From the NCBI GenBank assembly GCA_002839095.1, contig PGXL01000003.1, forward strand, positions 1 through 64,000: DNA of 64,000 nt, written 5' to 3'. Below the pieces are notes generated by a model that saw nothing but the letters and a program-made list of their open reading frames with translations, was not told the origin of the DNA and did no database searches. This document shows positions 1-7,106 of this stretch, piece by piece (position 1 is the stretch's first letter; every line of letters starts with the position of its first letter). This DNA is from Tenericutes bacterium HGW-Tenericutes-2. Its GTDB lineage: Bacteria; Bacillota_I; Bacilli_A; Acholeplasmatales; Acholeplasmataceae. Made by a program: the position numbers and the translations under genes.

Positions 1-99
1 GAAATTAAAAGGCTTAACTCCGATTGAATATCGAAATCAAGCCTTAACTCAACTAAATATTTAATTATTTCCACTGTCTACTTGACAGGGGGCAGTTCA
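1..99 (+). mobile_element. Right end of an IS3-family insertion sequence (partial)
   Basis: Bases 2-64 encode the last 20 residues of a protein ending in LKGLTPIEYRNQAL plus a few residues. This is the typical C-terminus of the IS3/IS150-group transposase OrfB, where an LxPxEYR motif sits near the stop. Bases 88-99 read GGGGGCAGTTCA, the usual right terminal inverted repeat of this group (left ends start TGAACTGCCCCC). Together they place the element boundary at about base 99. The rest of the element lies upstream of the window, so intactness cannot be judged. Confidence 0.75.
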
Positions 100-215
100 T
101 TTTCTAGTCTTTTTATTATGAATTTCAGAATTTTAGATACTGTTTTTTTCTTCTTTAATGTGATAAAATCAGTAAGGAAATAAAAAGAGAGAACATAATA
201 ATATAGAGGTAAATA

Positions 216-740
216 ATGAATAATAATCAAATTGTTGGATTAGAGATAAGAGAAACCTCATTATCAGACTTGAATCATATCCTATTACTATGGAATAACG
301 GCGATGTGATGAAGTTTGTTGGTTATCCTAATGGATTAGGAATGAGTATAGAACGACTTCAAAAATGGTATCAATATTTAGAGTCAAATCGACCAAAAAT
401 CAATCACTATTCAATTTATGATCAAGAACTTGGGTATTGTGGAGAAACATTTTATTCCATTGATTCATATCAATATGCTTCACTAGATATTAAACTTTTT
501 TCAAAGGCTAGAGGTAAGGGCATTGCGAACAAAGCATTATCCTATGCTATAGAAGAAGCTTTTAAACATGGTGCTGAAAAAGTATGGGTGGATCCAAATC
601 CGAATAACTTAAGTGCAATCAAGCTCTATAAAAGGCTTGGATTTACTGAAAGTGTTATGCCTAAACATCTGATAGATAAGGAAGCACTTGATTCAGTGGA
701 ATTTCAACCAATTTATATGGAAAAACAAAAAAACATATAA
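216..740 (+). CDS. GNAT-family N-acetyltransferase
   Basis: A 174-residue acetyl-CoA-dependent acetyltransferase of unknown substrate. The GNAT acetyl-CoA loop is seen as ARGKGIANKAL (about residues 105-115), followed by a VDPNPNNLSAIKLYKRLGF motif, the typical N-x-x-A-x-x-L-Y-x-x-x-G-F end of the fold. The length suits a single-domain RimJ/RimL-like or general GNAT. An AGAGGT ribosome site lies about 6 bases before the ATG. It stands alone between the IS3 end and the pnuC leader. The substrate could be a protein N-terminus, an amine or an antibiotic; the sequence does not decide. Confidence 0.85.
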   Translation: MNNNQIVGLEIRETSLSDLNHILLLWNNGDVMKFVGYPNGLGMSIERLQKWYQYLESNRPKINHYSIYDQELGYCGETFYSIDSYQYASLDIKLFSKARGKGIANKALSYAIEEAFKHGAEKVWVDPNPNNLSAIKLYKRLGFTESVMPKHLIDKEALDSVEFQPIYMEKQKNI

Positions 741-756
741 ATTTTACTATATTGTT

Positions 757-866
757 GTATAATATAAATGCTTCCACCGGGAAGCGAAAATGCAATTTGC
801 ATTCTGAAACATATCGTTAGGTCTTAGAAGATATGTTTTGAGGGTGTATTTTTTTTTGGAGGATAT
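757..866 (+). promoter_or_regulatory. Promoter -10 and structured leader upstream of pnuC
   Basis: A TATAAT at 757-762 is followed by three successive hairpins. GCTTCC/GGAAGC (770-785) has a four-base loop, AATGCA/TGCATT lies at 789-803, and a longer AACATATC/GATATGTT stem spans about 808-837. A T-rich run (849-857) then leads directly into GGAGG. The density of pairing in about 100 bases before a vitamin-precursor transporter suggests a cis-regulatory RNA, possibly sensing NAD+ or a nicotinamide compound. I cannot match it to a known riboswitch consensus by eye. Confidence 0.45.
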
Positions 867-867
867 C

Positions 868-1566
868 ATGGGGATTATCAGTAGCTTTAAAAAACTAACT
901 AAATTTGAATTAAACCTTTGGATGATATCCATTTTATCCATTTTGTTATCCTTTATTGCTACACAGTCAAATATCTTGATATTAGCCTCTTCATTGGTGG
1001 GTGTTACAGGATTAATATTTTTAGCTAAAGGATTGCCAAGTGGACAGATATTAACAATCATTTTTGGTGTTCTCTATGCACTTGTATCCTATCAATATAG
1101 ATATTACGGTGAGATGATTACCTATTTAGGTATGACATTACCTAGTGCTATTGTTACATTCATTATCTGGATCAAGCATCCTTATGAGGAAGGTGAGCCA
1201 GAGGTGCGTGTATCAAGATTAACCAAAAAATCCATATATTTAATCATTATTATATCCATTATTCTAACCATTCTGTTTTACTTTATACTAAGATCTCTTG
1301 AAACACCCAATCTATTCTTTAGTACCATTTCGATTTACACAAGTATACTTGCATCATTATTCATGATCTTTAGAGTACCTTATTATGCAATAGCATACGC
1401 AGCAAATGATATCATACTCATTATCTTATGGATATTAGCATCCATTTCAAACATCAATTATTTTCCGATGGTAGTATGCTTTATTATTTTCTTAATCAAT
1501 GACCTATATGCTTTCAGAAATTGGAGTCTTGTTAAAAAAGTTCAGAACATAAATGATGTGATTTAA
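868..1566 (+). CDS. pnuC: PnuC-type nicotinamide riboside (vitamin precursor) transporter
   Basis: A 232-residue, highly hydrophobic protein with about seven membrane segments. The PnuC signature appears near residues 79-88 (YGEMITYLGM then TLPSAI), and a conserved aromatic C-terminus (NDLYAFRNW) follows. PnuC proteins are facilitators that take up nicotinamide riboside, which is then trapped by phosphorylation. Relatives PnuT and PnuX carry thiamine and riboflavin, so the exact substrate is open. The ATG at 868 is chosen because GGAGG sits 5 bases upstream; a TTG 30 bases earlier in frame has no ribosome site. It follows a structured leader that may regulate it. Confidence 0.85.
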   Translation: MGIISSFKKLTKFELNLWMISILSILLSFIATQSNILILASSLVGVTGLIFLAKGLPSGQILTIIFGVLYALVSYQYRYYGEMITYLGMTLPSAIVTFIIWIKHPYEEGEPEVRVSRLTKKSIYLIIIISIILTILFYFILRSLETPNLFFSTISIYTSILASLFMIFRVPYYAIAYAANDIILIILWILASISNINYFPMVVCFIIFLINDLYAFRNWSLVKKVQNINDVI

Positions 1567-1765
1567 ATCATATTTAAAGTAATTAGTATACAATTTTAAT
1601 TAAATAATATACACATGTATGAAGATAGATACAATAAAAGAATATAAATGATGATAAATGACATAATATGAAAATATGATATACAAAATGAAAATAAAAG
1701 AGTATACTGATGGTAGCTTGAATTAAAGAGTATTCTATCTTATTGAGGCGAAAAGGAGTTTTAAA

Positions 1766-2557
1766 ATGAATTTTTTAAGAAAAATTATTCAACCAAAAAT
1801 GATGATATTTGCACTATTAATCATATCAGTTTTATTTGTAACAGCATGTTCTACATCTCAAAGTACAACAGTAGAACCAATCGGAGTTGTAAAATCCGAC
1901 ACAGTTGTTATCGGCGGAGCACAAGATTTTGTTATACTTGCTGAATCTGGAGTATCAACCACAGCTGGTTCAGTAATCACAGGTGACATTGGAGTTTCAC
2001 CATCCGTTGCTACATACATTACGGGTTTTGGTCTTATCATGGATTCAACTGGAACATTTGCTACATCAAGCTTAGTTACAGGTAAAATCTATGCTGCTGA
2101 TTACACATCACCAACACTTACTACACTAACTACAGCAATCGCTGATATGCGTACAGCATATACGAATGCTGCTGGAAGAGCTGCAAACTACAATGAACTA
2201 TACAGCGGAGACCTAAGTGAAAAAACTTTGACTTCAGGAGTTTATAAGTTTGGAACATCAGTTCTAATCAATAAAGATCTTACACTCAGTGGTAGTTCAA
2301 CAGACGTTTGGATTTTCCAAATTGCTGGTGGCCTAACAATGGCTTCAGATATTAAGATTACACTAAAAGGTGGAGCACAAGTTAAAAACATTATTTGGCA
2401 AGTTGCTGACACAGTTGCTATTGGTTCAGGTTCAGATTTCGCAGGTATCGTACTTGCAATGACTGACATCTCCATGGGAACTAACTCATCAATTCGTGGA
2501 AGACTTTTTGCACAAACTGCAGTTAATCTGGATGCAACTACAGTAGTTAAACCATAA
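1766..2557 (+). CDS. DUF3494 ice-binding-like lipoprotein
   Basis: A 263-residue secreted lipoprotein. The signal peptide ends in the lipobox VTAC with Cys28 as the lipidated residue. The mature part begins with a motif typical of DUF3494 proteins (FVILAESGVSTT, then GDIGVSP) and has alternating small, Thr- and Ser-rich strands consistent with the discontinuous beta-solenoid of that family. Some DUF3494 members bind ice, while others act in adhesion or have unknown roles. GGAG lies 8 bases before the ATG. It forms its own unit with a strong terminator downstream. Whether it binds ice cannot be told from sequence; a surface-exposed, membrane-anchored location is the firm part. Confidence 0.8.
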   Translation: MNFLRKIIQPKMMIFALLIISVLFVTACSTSQSTTVEPIGVVKSDTVVIGGAQDFVILAESGVSTTAGSVITGDIGVSPSVATYITGFGLIMDSTGTFATSSLVTGKIYAADYTSPTLTTLTTAIADMRTAYTNAAGRAANYNELYSGDLSEKTLTSGVYKFGTSVLINKDLTLSGSSTDVWIFQIAGGLTMASDIKITLKGGAQVKNIIWQVADTVAIGSGSDFAGIVLAMTDISMGTNSSIRGRLFAQTAVNLDATTVVKP

Positions 2558-2586
2558 TTTAATCTTTCTTCATTATAAATACAAGC

Positions 2587-2630
2587 AAGGGTCGTATCCT
2601 AAATTAGGATATTGACCCTTTCTTTACTTA
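2587..2630 (+). terminator. Rho-independent terminator after the DUF3494 gene
   Basis: The AAGGGTC arm pairs with GACCCTT around an inner ATCCTAA/TTAGGAT stem. A T-rich tail follows. Confidence 0.85.
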
Positions 2631-2713
2631 AAAAGAGTATATCTAATAAGAGGTTCATATGTTATCATAAAACTATAATATAGAATGTAAAAAATATAGT
2701 AGGAGTAAAAAAA

Positions 2714-3223
2714 ATGATATTGCAATTCAAGGACAAAATGCCAATAGTAGATCCTACATCAATTGTCTTTCCTGGAGCAGTTGTTACTGGTGATGTAGTG
2801 ATTGGAAAGCATGTAGGTATTTGGTATAACTCAGTCATTAGAGGTGATATGGAGTATATTAAAATTGGTGACTATACAAACATTCAAGATGGAACAATCA
2901 TTCATACCAATAAGGGTATACCAACTCATATTGGAAATCATGTGACTATAGGTCATATGTCTATCATCCATGCTGCTACTATAGAAGATCATGCATTAAT
3001 AGGTATGGGTAGCATTATTTTGGATGGAGCTATCGTTAAATCACATGCTATAGTTGCTGCAGGAACTGTAGTTCCTCCTGGAAAAGTTGTAGAATCTAAG
3101 ACTTTAGTCATGGGAAACCCAATGAAATTTGTTAGAATGGTTACCGAAAAAGAAATTGAAGATATCAAAAAGAATAATGAATTCTATGTTCAATTAATCA
3201 ATGAATACAAAAATAACAAATAG
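2714..3223 (+). CDS. Gamma-carbonic-anhydrase-like hexapeptide-repeat protein
   Basis: A 169-residue left-handed beta-helix protein built from hexapeptide repeats, the length of the YrdA/PaaY-type gamma-carbonic anhydrase family. The three metal-binding histidines of that family are in the right places: His64 in TIIHTN, and His81 and His86 in IGHMSIIHA. A trimer with zinc or iron at the subunit interface is expected. Many bacterial members show weak or no carbonic anhydrase activity, so CO2 hydration is a family-based guess. AGGAG precedes the ATG by 9 bases. The gene is monocistronic by spacing. Confidence 0.85.
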   Translation: MILQFKDKMPIVDPTSIVFPGAVVTGDVVIGKHVGIWYNSVIRGDMEYIKIGDYTNIQDGTIIHTNKGIPTHIGNHVTIGHMSIIHAATIEDHALIGMGSIILDGAIVKSHAIVAAGTVVPPGKVVESKTLVMGNPMKFVRMVTEKEIEDIKKNNEFYVQLINEYKNNK

Positions 3224-3308
3224 AATCATTAAAAATTGATTAAAAAACTATAATTTTATAGTTATTATTACATGTTTTTACTATCTGAATGGATTCAACT
3301 GATTTATG

Positions 3309-3337
3309 TTGACAAAGCATATAGAATAAGGTAAACT
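3309..3337 (+). promoter_or_regulatory. Promoter of the ABC-F gene
   Basis: A TTGACA (3309-3314) and TAAACT (3332-3337) pair with an exact 17-base spacer. Transcription would start near 3344, leaving a leader of about 65 bases before the ABC-F start codon. Confidence 0.7.
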
Positions 3338-3350
3338 TATTAAGGCAAAT

Positions 3351-3413
3351 ATGGCAAGTATAGAAGTTATGATGCTATGCCATTTTTTATTTGTAAAGGG
3401 GTTTATATCATGA
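3351..3413 (+). CDS. Possible 20-codon upstream ORF overlapping the ABC-F start
   Basis: An ATG at 3351 opens a 20-codon frame (MASIEVMMLCHFLFVKGFIS) whose TGA overlaps the ABC-F ATG in an ATGA arrangement. Upstream peptides that stall ribosomes are an established way of inducing antibiotic-resistance ABC-F genes. The predicted transcription start lies only about 7 bases before this ATG, so it would be nearly leaderless, which weakens the case. It may be chance. Confidence 0.25.
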   Translation: MASIEVMMLCHFLFVKGFIS

Positions 3414-5026
3414 TTACTGTATCAAAACTAAGTTTAATATTTCCAGACAAAAAAATCTTTGAGGACGTCAATTTAAAATTCGTACCAGGTAACTGCTATG
3501 GAGTCATCGGAGCGAATGGTGCTGGAAAGACAACATTTTTAAAATTACTATCCGGAGAAAAAGAAGCAACCTCAGGTGATGTGATTATCGAAAAAAACAA
3601 AAGATTAGCGACACTTAAACAAAATCATAATGCTTATGATGCTTTTACTGCTATAGAAACTGTCATTATGGGTCATAAAGAATTATTTGAAATTATGAAG
3701 GCAAAAGAAGTTTTATATGCGAAAGAACAAATGACAGATAAAGAAGGCTATGAATTAGGCAATCTTGAATTTATGTTTGCTGAAATGAATGGTTGGGATG
3801 CAGAATCAGATGCAGAGAAATTATTAAACGGACTGAATGTTCCAATGAGTGATTTCTATAAAAAGATGAGTGATATTCTTCCTAAGAATAAGGTGAAGAT
3901 CTTACTTGCACAAGCATTATTTGGTAATCCTGACATTCTATTACTCGATGAACCAACGAATCACCTTGACTTTGAAGCAATTAATTGGCTTGAAAACTTT
4001 TTAATCAATTATGAAAATACAGTTATCACTGTATCCCATGACCGTCACTTTTTAAACAATGTGTGTACACATATGGTCGATATCGATTATTATCAAGCCA
4101 AGCTTTATGCAGGTAATTATGATTTCTGGATGGAATCATCGCAGCTAGTTCAAAAGCTAATGGCAGATAAAAACAAGAAAAAAGAAGAACGTATTCAAGA
4201 GTTAAAGACCTTTATTGCACGATTCAGTGCGAATCTATCAAAGTCTGCTCAAGCAACTTCAAGAAAAAAATCATTAGAAAAGATTCAGCTAGATGAAATT
4301 GTTCCTTCAAATAGAAAATATCCATTTATTGGCTTTGAAATCGATAAGCAATTAGGAAAAGATGTATTAGAAGTCAACAATCTAAGTGTGTCCATTGAAG
4401 GCGTTCAGTTATTTAAAAATGTATCATTTATTATCAATAGAGGAGACAAGGTTGCATTACTCGGTCAAAGTGATTTGGCTAAAACTGCATTACTTAAAGT
4501 TCTTGCTGGAGAACTAACTCCAGACACAGGAACAATCAAATGGGGTCAAACTGTTTCAAAATCCTATTTTCCAAGTGATAATGATTCCTATTTTGAAGGA
4601 AACGAACAAAATTTAATTGACTGGCTAAGACAATATTCAAAGGATCCAAATGAATCCTATATCAGAGGATTCTTAGGTCGTATGCTATTTAGTGGTGATC
4701 AACCTCTAAAACAAGTGAAATTCTTATCTGGTGGAGAAAAAATGCGTTGCATGTATTCTAAACTGATGCTATCACAGGCAAATACACTCATTATAGACTC
4801 TCCAACAACACACCTAGACCTAGAAGCGATTATATCTGTAAACAACGGCTTAGAGGAATATAAGGGCTCAATCATTATGGCATCTCATGACCACAAATTA
4901 CTTCAAACGGTTTGTAATAAGATTGTTGAGGTTGGTGAATTGGGATCATTTATGTATGAAGGCACGCTAGATGAGTTCATTGATAATAAAGATATCAAAC
5001 AAAAAATTCAAAGTTTATATAAGTAA
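3410..5026 (+). CDS. ABC-F ATPase, YbiT-like, with degenerate second ATP site
   Basis: A 538-residue soluble protein with two ABC nucleotide-binding domains joined by a charged linker (about residues 245-300). It closely resembles the YbiT group of ABC-F translation factors, which bind the ribosomal E site. Domain 1 has an intact Walker A (GANGAGKTT) and Walker B (LLLDEPTNHLD). Domain 2 keeps LSGGE, but its Walker A reads GQSDLAKTA (residues 352-360) and Walker B reads IIDSPTTHLD, with Ser464 in place of the catalytic glutamate. Domain 1 in turn lacks a good LSGGQ signature. The start at 3410 has AAAGGGG upstream; an ATG 33 bases earlier does not. It probably acts on ribosomes but with asymmetric or reduced ATP hydrolysis. 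Confidence 0.85.
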   Translation: MITVSKLSLIFPDKKIFEDVNLKFVPGNCYGVIGANGAGKTTFLKLLSGEKEATSGDVIIEKNKRLATLKQNHNAYDAFTAIETVIMGHKELFEIMKAKEVLYAKEQMTDKEGYELGNLEFMFAEMNGWDAESDAEKLLNGLNVPMSDFYKKMSDILPKNKVKILLAQALFGNPDILLLDEPTNHLDFEAINWLENFLINYENTVITVSHDRHFLNNVCTHMVDIDYYQAKLYAGNYDFWMESSQLVQKLMADKNKKKEERIQELKTFIARFSANLSKSAQATSRKKSLEKIQLDEIVPSNRKYPFIGFEIDKQLGKDVLEVNNLSVSIEGVQLFKNVSFIINRGDKVALLGQSDLAKTALLKVLAGELTPDTGTIKWGQTVSKSYFPSDNDSYFEGNEQNLIDWLRQYSKDPNESYIRGFLGRMLFSGDQPLKQVKFLSGGEKMRCMYSKLMLSQANTLIIDSPTTHLDLEAIISVNNGLEEYKGSIIMASHDHKLLQTVCNKIVEVGELGSFMYEGTLDEFIDNKDIKQKIQSLYK

Positions 5027-5042
5027 ATCATATTTAAAGAAT

Positions 5043-5088
5043 AAAGTTACGAATGATCATATGAAAAAATCATTTATAACTTTTAGAT
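5043..5088 (+). terminator. Weak terminator after the ABC-F gene
   Basis: An imperfect stem pairs AAAGTTA plus ATGAT with ATCAT plus TAACTTT around a CATATGAAAAA loop. Only four T follow. Confidence 0.4.
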
Positions 5089-5213
5089 AAAAACTTAGGT
5101 TCATGTGAAAAGAATTCAAGCCTTTCATTTTGTTCAAAAATCGTAATCATTTTCTATCACAATTCAATTGGATTATGCTACAATTCATATTGGTATGAAA
5201 GGAGATTACTTCT

Positions 5214-5321
5214 ATGCAAAACATGCAAAAAAACTATAAGGGTAAGCACTTAAAGAAAAATCAACTTAAAAAGGCTCAAATGAATGGTAAGAAGATTATT
5301 CGCAATAAAATAGCTAACTAA
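5214..5321 (+). CDS. Small, very basic 35-residue protein
   Basis: A frame of 35 codons with an excellent ribosome site (AAAGGAG, 8 bases before the ATG), flanked by its own terminator. The product is strongly cationic (about 12 Lys/Arg and no acidic residue) with a composition like a small nucleic-acid- or ribosome-binding peptide. I do not recognise a family. The good ribosome site, monocistronic layout and following terminator make it more likely real than chance. Confidence 0.6.
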   Translation: MQNMQKNYKGKHLKKNQLKKAQMNGKKIIRNKIAN

Positions 5322-5335
5322 AACTTATATAATAA

Positions 5336-5363
5336 GAAAGACACCATTGTCTTTTTTATTTTT
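5336..5363 (+). terminator. Rho-independent terminator after the small basic protein gene
   Basis: An AAAGAC/GTCTTT stem with a short loop is followed by a T-rich run. Confidence 0.7.
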
Positions 5364-5445
5364 TATAGAACAAAAAAATTTCTAAACAATATATACTAAA
5401 ATAAAGTAAAATATAATTAAGTCTCAAAGACAAAAGGAGAATATC

Positions 5446-5748
5446 ATGGATAAAAATATGAAAAATACTGCAAAGATTATCTACTTTTCACAAGCTTATG
5501 CAACTTTCATTATTTACTTAGTCATTATTATATTGTTAGCACTGACTAAAGCTACTAGCTTTGGTTATGAAACCATCTTAATCACCTTCTTAATTCCTTC
5601 TGCATTTTCTCTGTTTTTCTCTACACAAATCATTAAAAAAAGCCTAGAAAATGACTTGGATGTAAAGGCCACCATTGTTAAACTTACATTTGCACACATA
5701 CCCACTCTTTTTGGTTTAATTGCTGCAATCATTCTTATCAGTTTATAG
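5446..5748 (+). CDS. Hypothetical membrane protein, about three membrane segments
   Basis: A 100-residue protein with hydrophobic segments at about residues 15-35, 42-60 and 78-99, and a charged stretch (KKSLENDLDVKATIVK) between the second and third. I do not recognise a family. The ribosome site AAAGGAG lies 9 bases before the ATG. It stands alone between the small basic protein gene and the guanylate-kinase-like gene. A role at the membrane is all that can be said. Confidence 0.7.
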   Translation: MDKNMKNTAKIIYFSQAYATFIIYLVIIILLALTKATSFGYETILITFLIPSAFSLFFSTQIIKKSLENDLDVKATIVKLTFAHIPTLFGLIAAIILISL

Positions 5749-5799
5749 CGTAAAAATAAGAGTAATCTGTGTTATAATTTTCTTTGAGGACGTGAAAAA

Positions 5800-6339
5800 A
5801 TGATTGTTTTAGTCGGAGCAAGCGCGAGTGGAAAAACAGAACTCGCAAAGATTTTATATCAAAAATACAATTATCATAAGGTAGTTACCACAACAACAAG
5901 ATTACCTAGAACAGGTGAAAAAAATAATGTGGATTATCACTTTTTAACTTTAGAACAGTTTAAAGCAATAGAATTGAAAAACGGCTTTATTGAGGTATCT
6001 TCATACAATAATCATTGGTATGGTATTCAAAAAAAAGATGTTGATATTCAAGGTGTTGTTATCGTTGAGCCCAATGGTGCGAATGCATTAGTTGATAAAA
6101 TTGGTAGAGATGCATATGTTATTTATGTTGAAGCGAGTGAGAAGACAAGAATGAATCGTATGCTAAAAAGAGGAGATCAGTTGTCTAAGGTTCACGAACG
6201 GATTCGTTTTGATCAGAATGTATTCGTCATTGAACATTTCAAAAAGATTGATTTAAGACTTTCTAATGAAACAGAAACACTTGAAAATCTTGCTCAAATT
6301 ATAGATATTCAATATCAAGCATACAATAAAAAATTATAG
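5800..6339 (+). CDS. Guanylate-kinase-like protein
   Basis: A 179-residue P-loop kinase of the guanylate kinase fold. The ATP loop GASASGKT is at residues 6-13. The TTTTRLPRTGE and NNVDYHF segments match the GMP-binding region of guanylate kinases (T-R-x-P-R-x-G-E, D-Y-x-F). The end is slightly shorter than that of housekeeping Gmk (about 200 residues), and the lid is less conserved. It may be the housekeeping enzyme or a Gmk-like paralogue; no other candidate lies in the window. GAGG precedes the ATG and a TATAAT lies at 5774-5779. Confidence 0.7.
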   Translation: MIVLVGASASGKTELAKILYQKYNYHKVVTTTTRLPRTGEKNNVDYHFLTLEQFKAIELKNGFIEVSSYNNHWYGIQKKDVDIQGVVIVEPNGANALVDKIGRDAYVIYVEASEKTRMNRMLKRGDQLSKVHERIRFDQNVFVIEHFKKIDLRLSNETETLENLAQIIDIQYQAYNKKL

Positions 6340-6355
6340 ATTGTATAATCCTAAA

Positions 6356-6386
6356 GAAAAAGCCTAAGCTTAGGCTATTTTTTTAT
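6356..6386. terminator. Bidirectional terminator between convergent genes
   Basis: The perfect palindrome AGCCTAAGCTTAGGCT (6361-6376) has A-runs on one side and T-runs on the other. It serves both the guanylate-kinase-like gene and the convergent GNAT gene, whose stop codon it overlaps. Confidence 0.8.
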
Positions 6387-6899
6387 GTGCTTTGCTAATG
6401 ATGCTAGTCCCTCATGCTGTGCTCTAAAGATATTCCATTCCTTTAGATGATTCGCACCTAGGCTTTTATAGAATTCAATAGAAGGTTGGTTCCAATCCAA
6501 GCACCACCAGTCTAAGCGACTACAATTTCTTTCGACTGCGATATTTGCAAGGCAAGATAACATCATTTTTCCGTATCCTAAGCCTCTTTTATCTTCATTT
6601 ACATATAGATCCTCTAGGAAAAGATTCGCTTTGCCTAAAAAGGTTGAATAGTTATGATAAAAAAGTGCAAAGCATACAGGAACTCCATTTTCTTCACCGA
6701 TAATCACTTCAGCTCTTTTATCATCAAATAGTGATTGGATTAATTTATCCTCGGTTGCTGTTACTTGATTTTCCATATGTTCATAAATAGCTAATCTAGT
6801 GATAAACTCTAAAATCAGCTTTGCATCGCTTTTTTCTGCATATCGAATAACGAAGCCTTGAATAGGTGTTTGAATTGAGTTCACGACATTCACATCCAA
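6375..6899 (-). CDS. SSAT-like GNAT acetyltransferase (diamine or thialysine type)
   Basis: A 174-residue acetyltransferase on the minus strand. The C-terminal half closely follows the spermidine/spermine or thialysine acetyltransferase subgroup: FLEDLYVNEDKRGLGYGKMM, then SRLDWWCLDWNQPSIEFYKSLGA. The WWxLDWN segment is characteristic of that group, whose members acetylate polyamines or thialysine with acetyl-CoA. The start is uncertain because no clear ribosome site precedes the ATG at 6899. It is transcribed opposite to its neighbours and is probably monocistronic. Confidence 0.8.
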   Translation of the reverse strand: MDVNVVNSIQTPIQGFVIRYAEKSDAKLILEFITRLAIYEHMENQVTATEDKLIQSLFDDKRAEVIIGEENGVPVCFALFYHNYSTFLGKANLFLEDLYVNEDKRGLGYGKMMLSCLANIAVERNCSRLDWWCLDWNQPSIEFYKSLGANHLKEWNIFRAQHEGLASLAKHIKK

Positions 6900-7106
6900 T
6901 CTATATTTATATAAAAAATTATATCATGGAAATTAACTCATTAGGTAGAATTGCGTTATATACAATGTATCATAATTATGTTAAAATACTATCAATGTGA
7001 AAATGCATTACAATGGAAGTGTTTATTTGAAGTCACATATAGACCAAAGGATATATCTGTTGTGGTAAAATGTATTTAAATAATTCCATTAAAGGAGAAG
7101 TAACAA

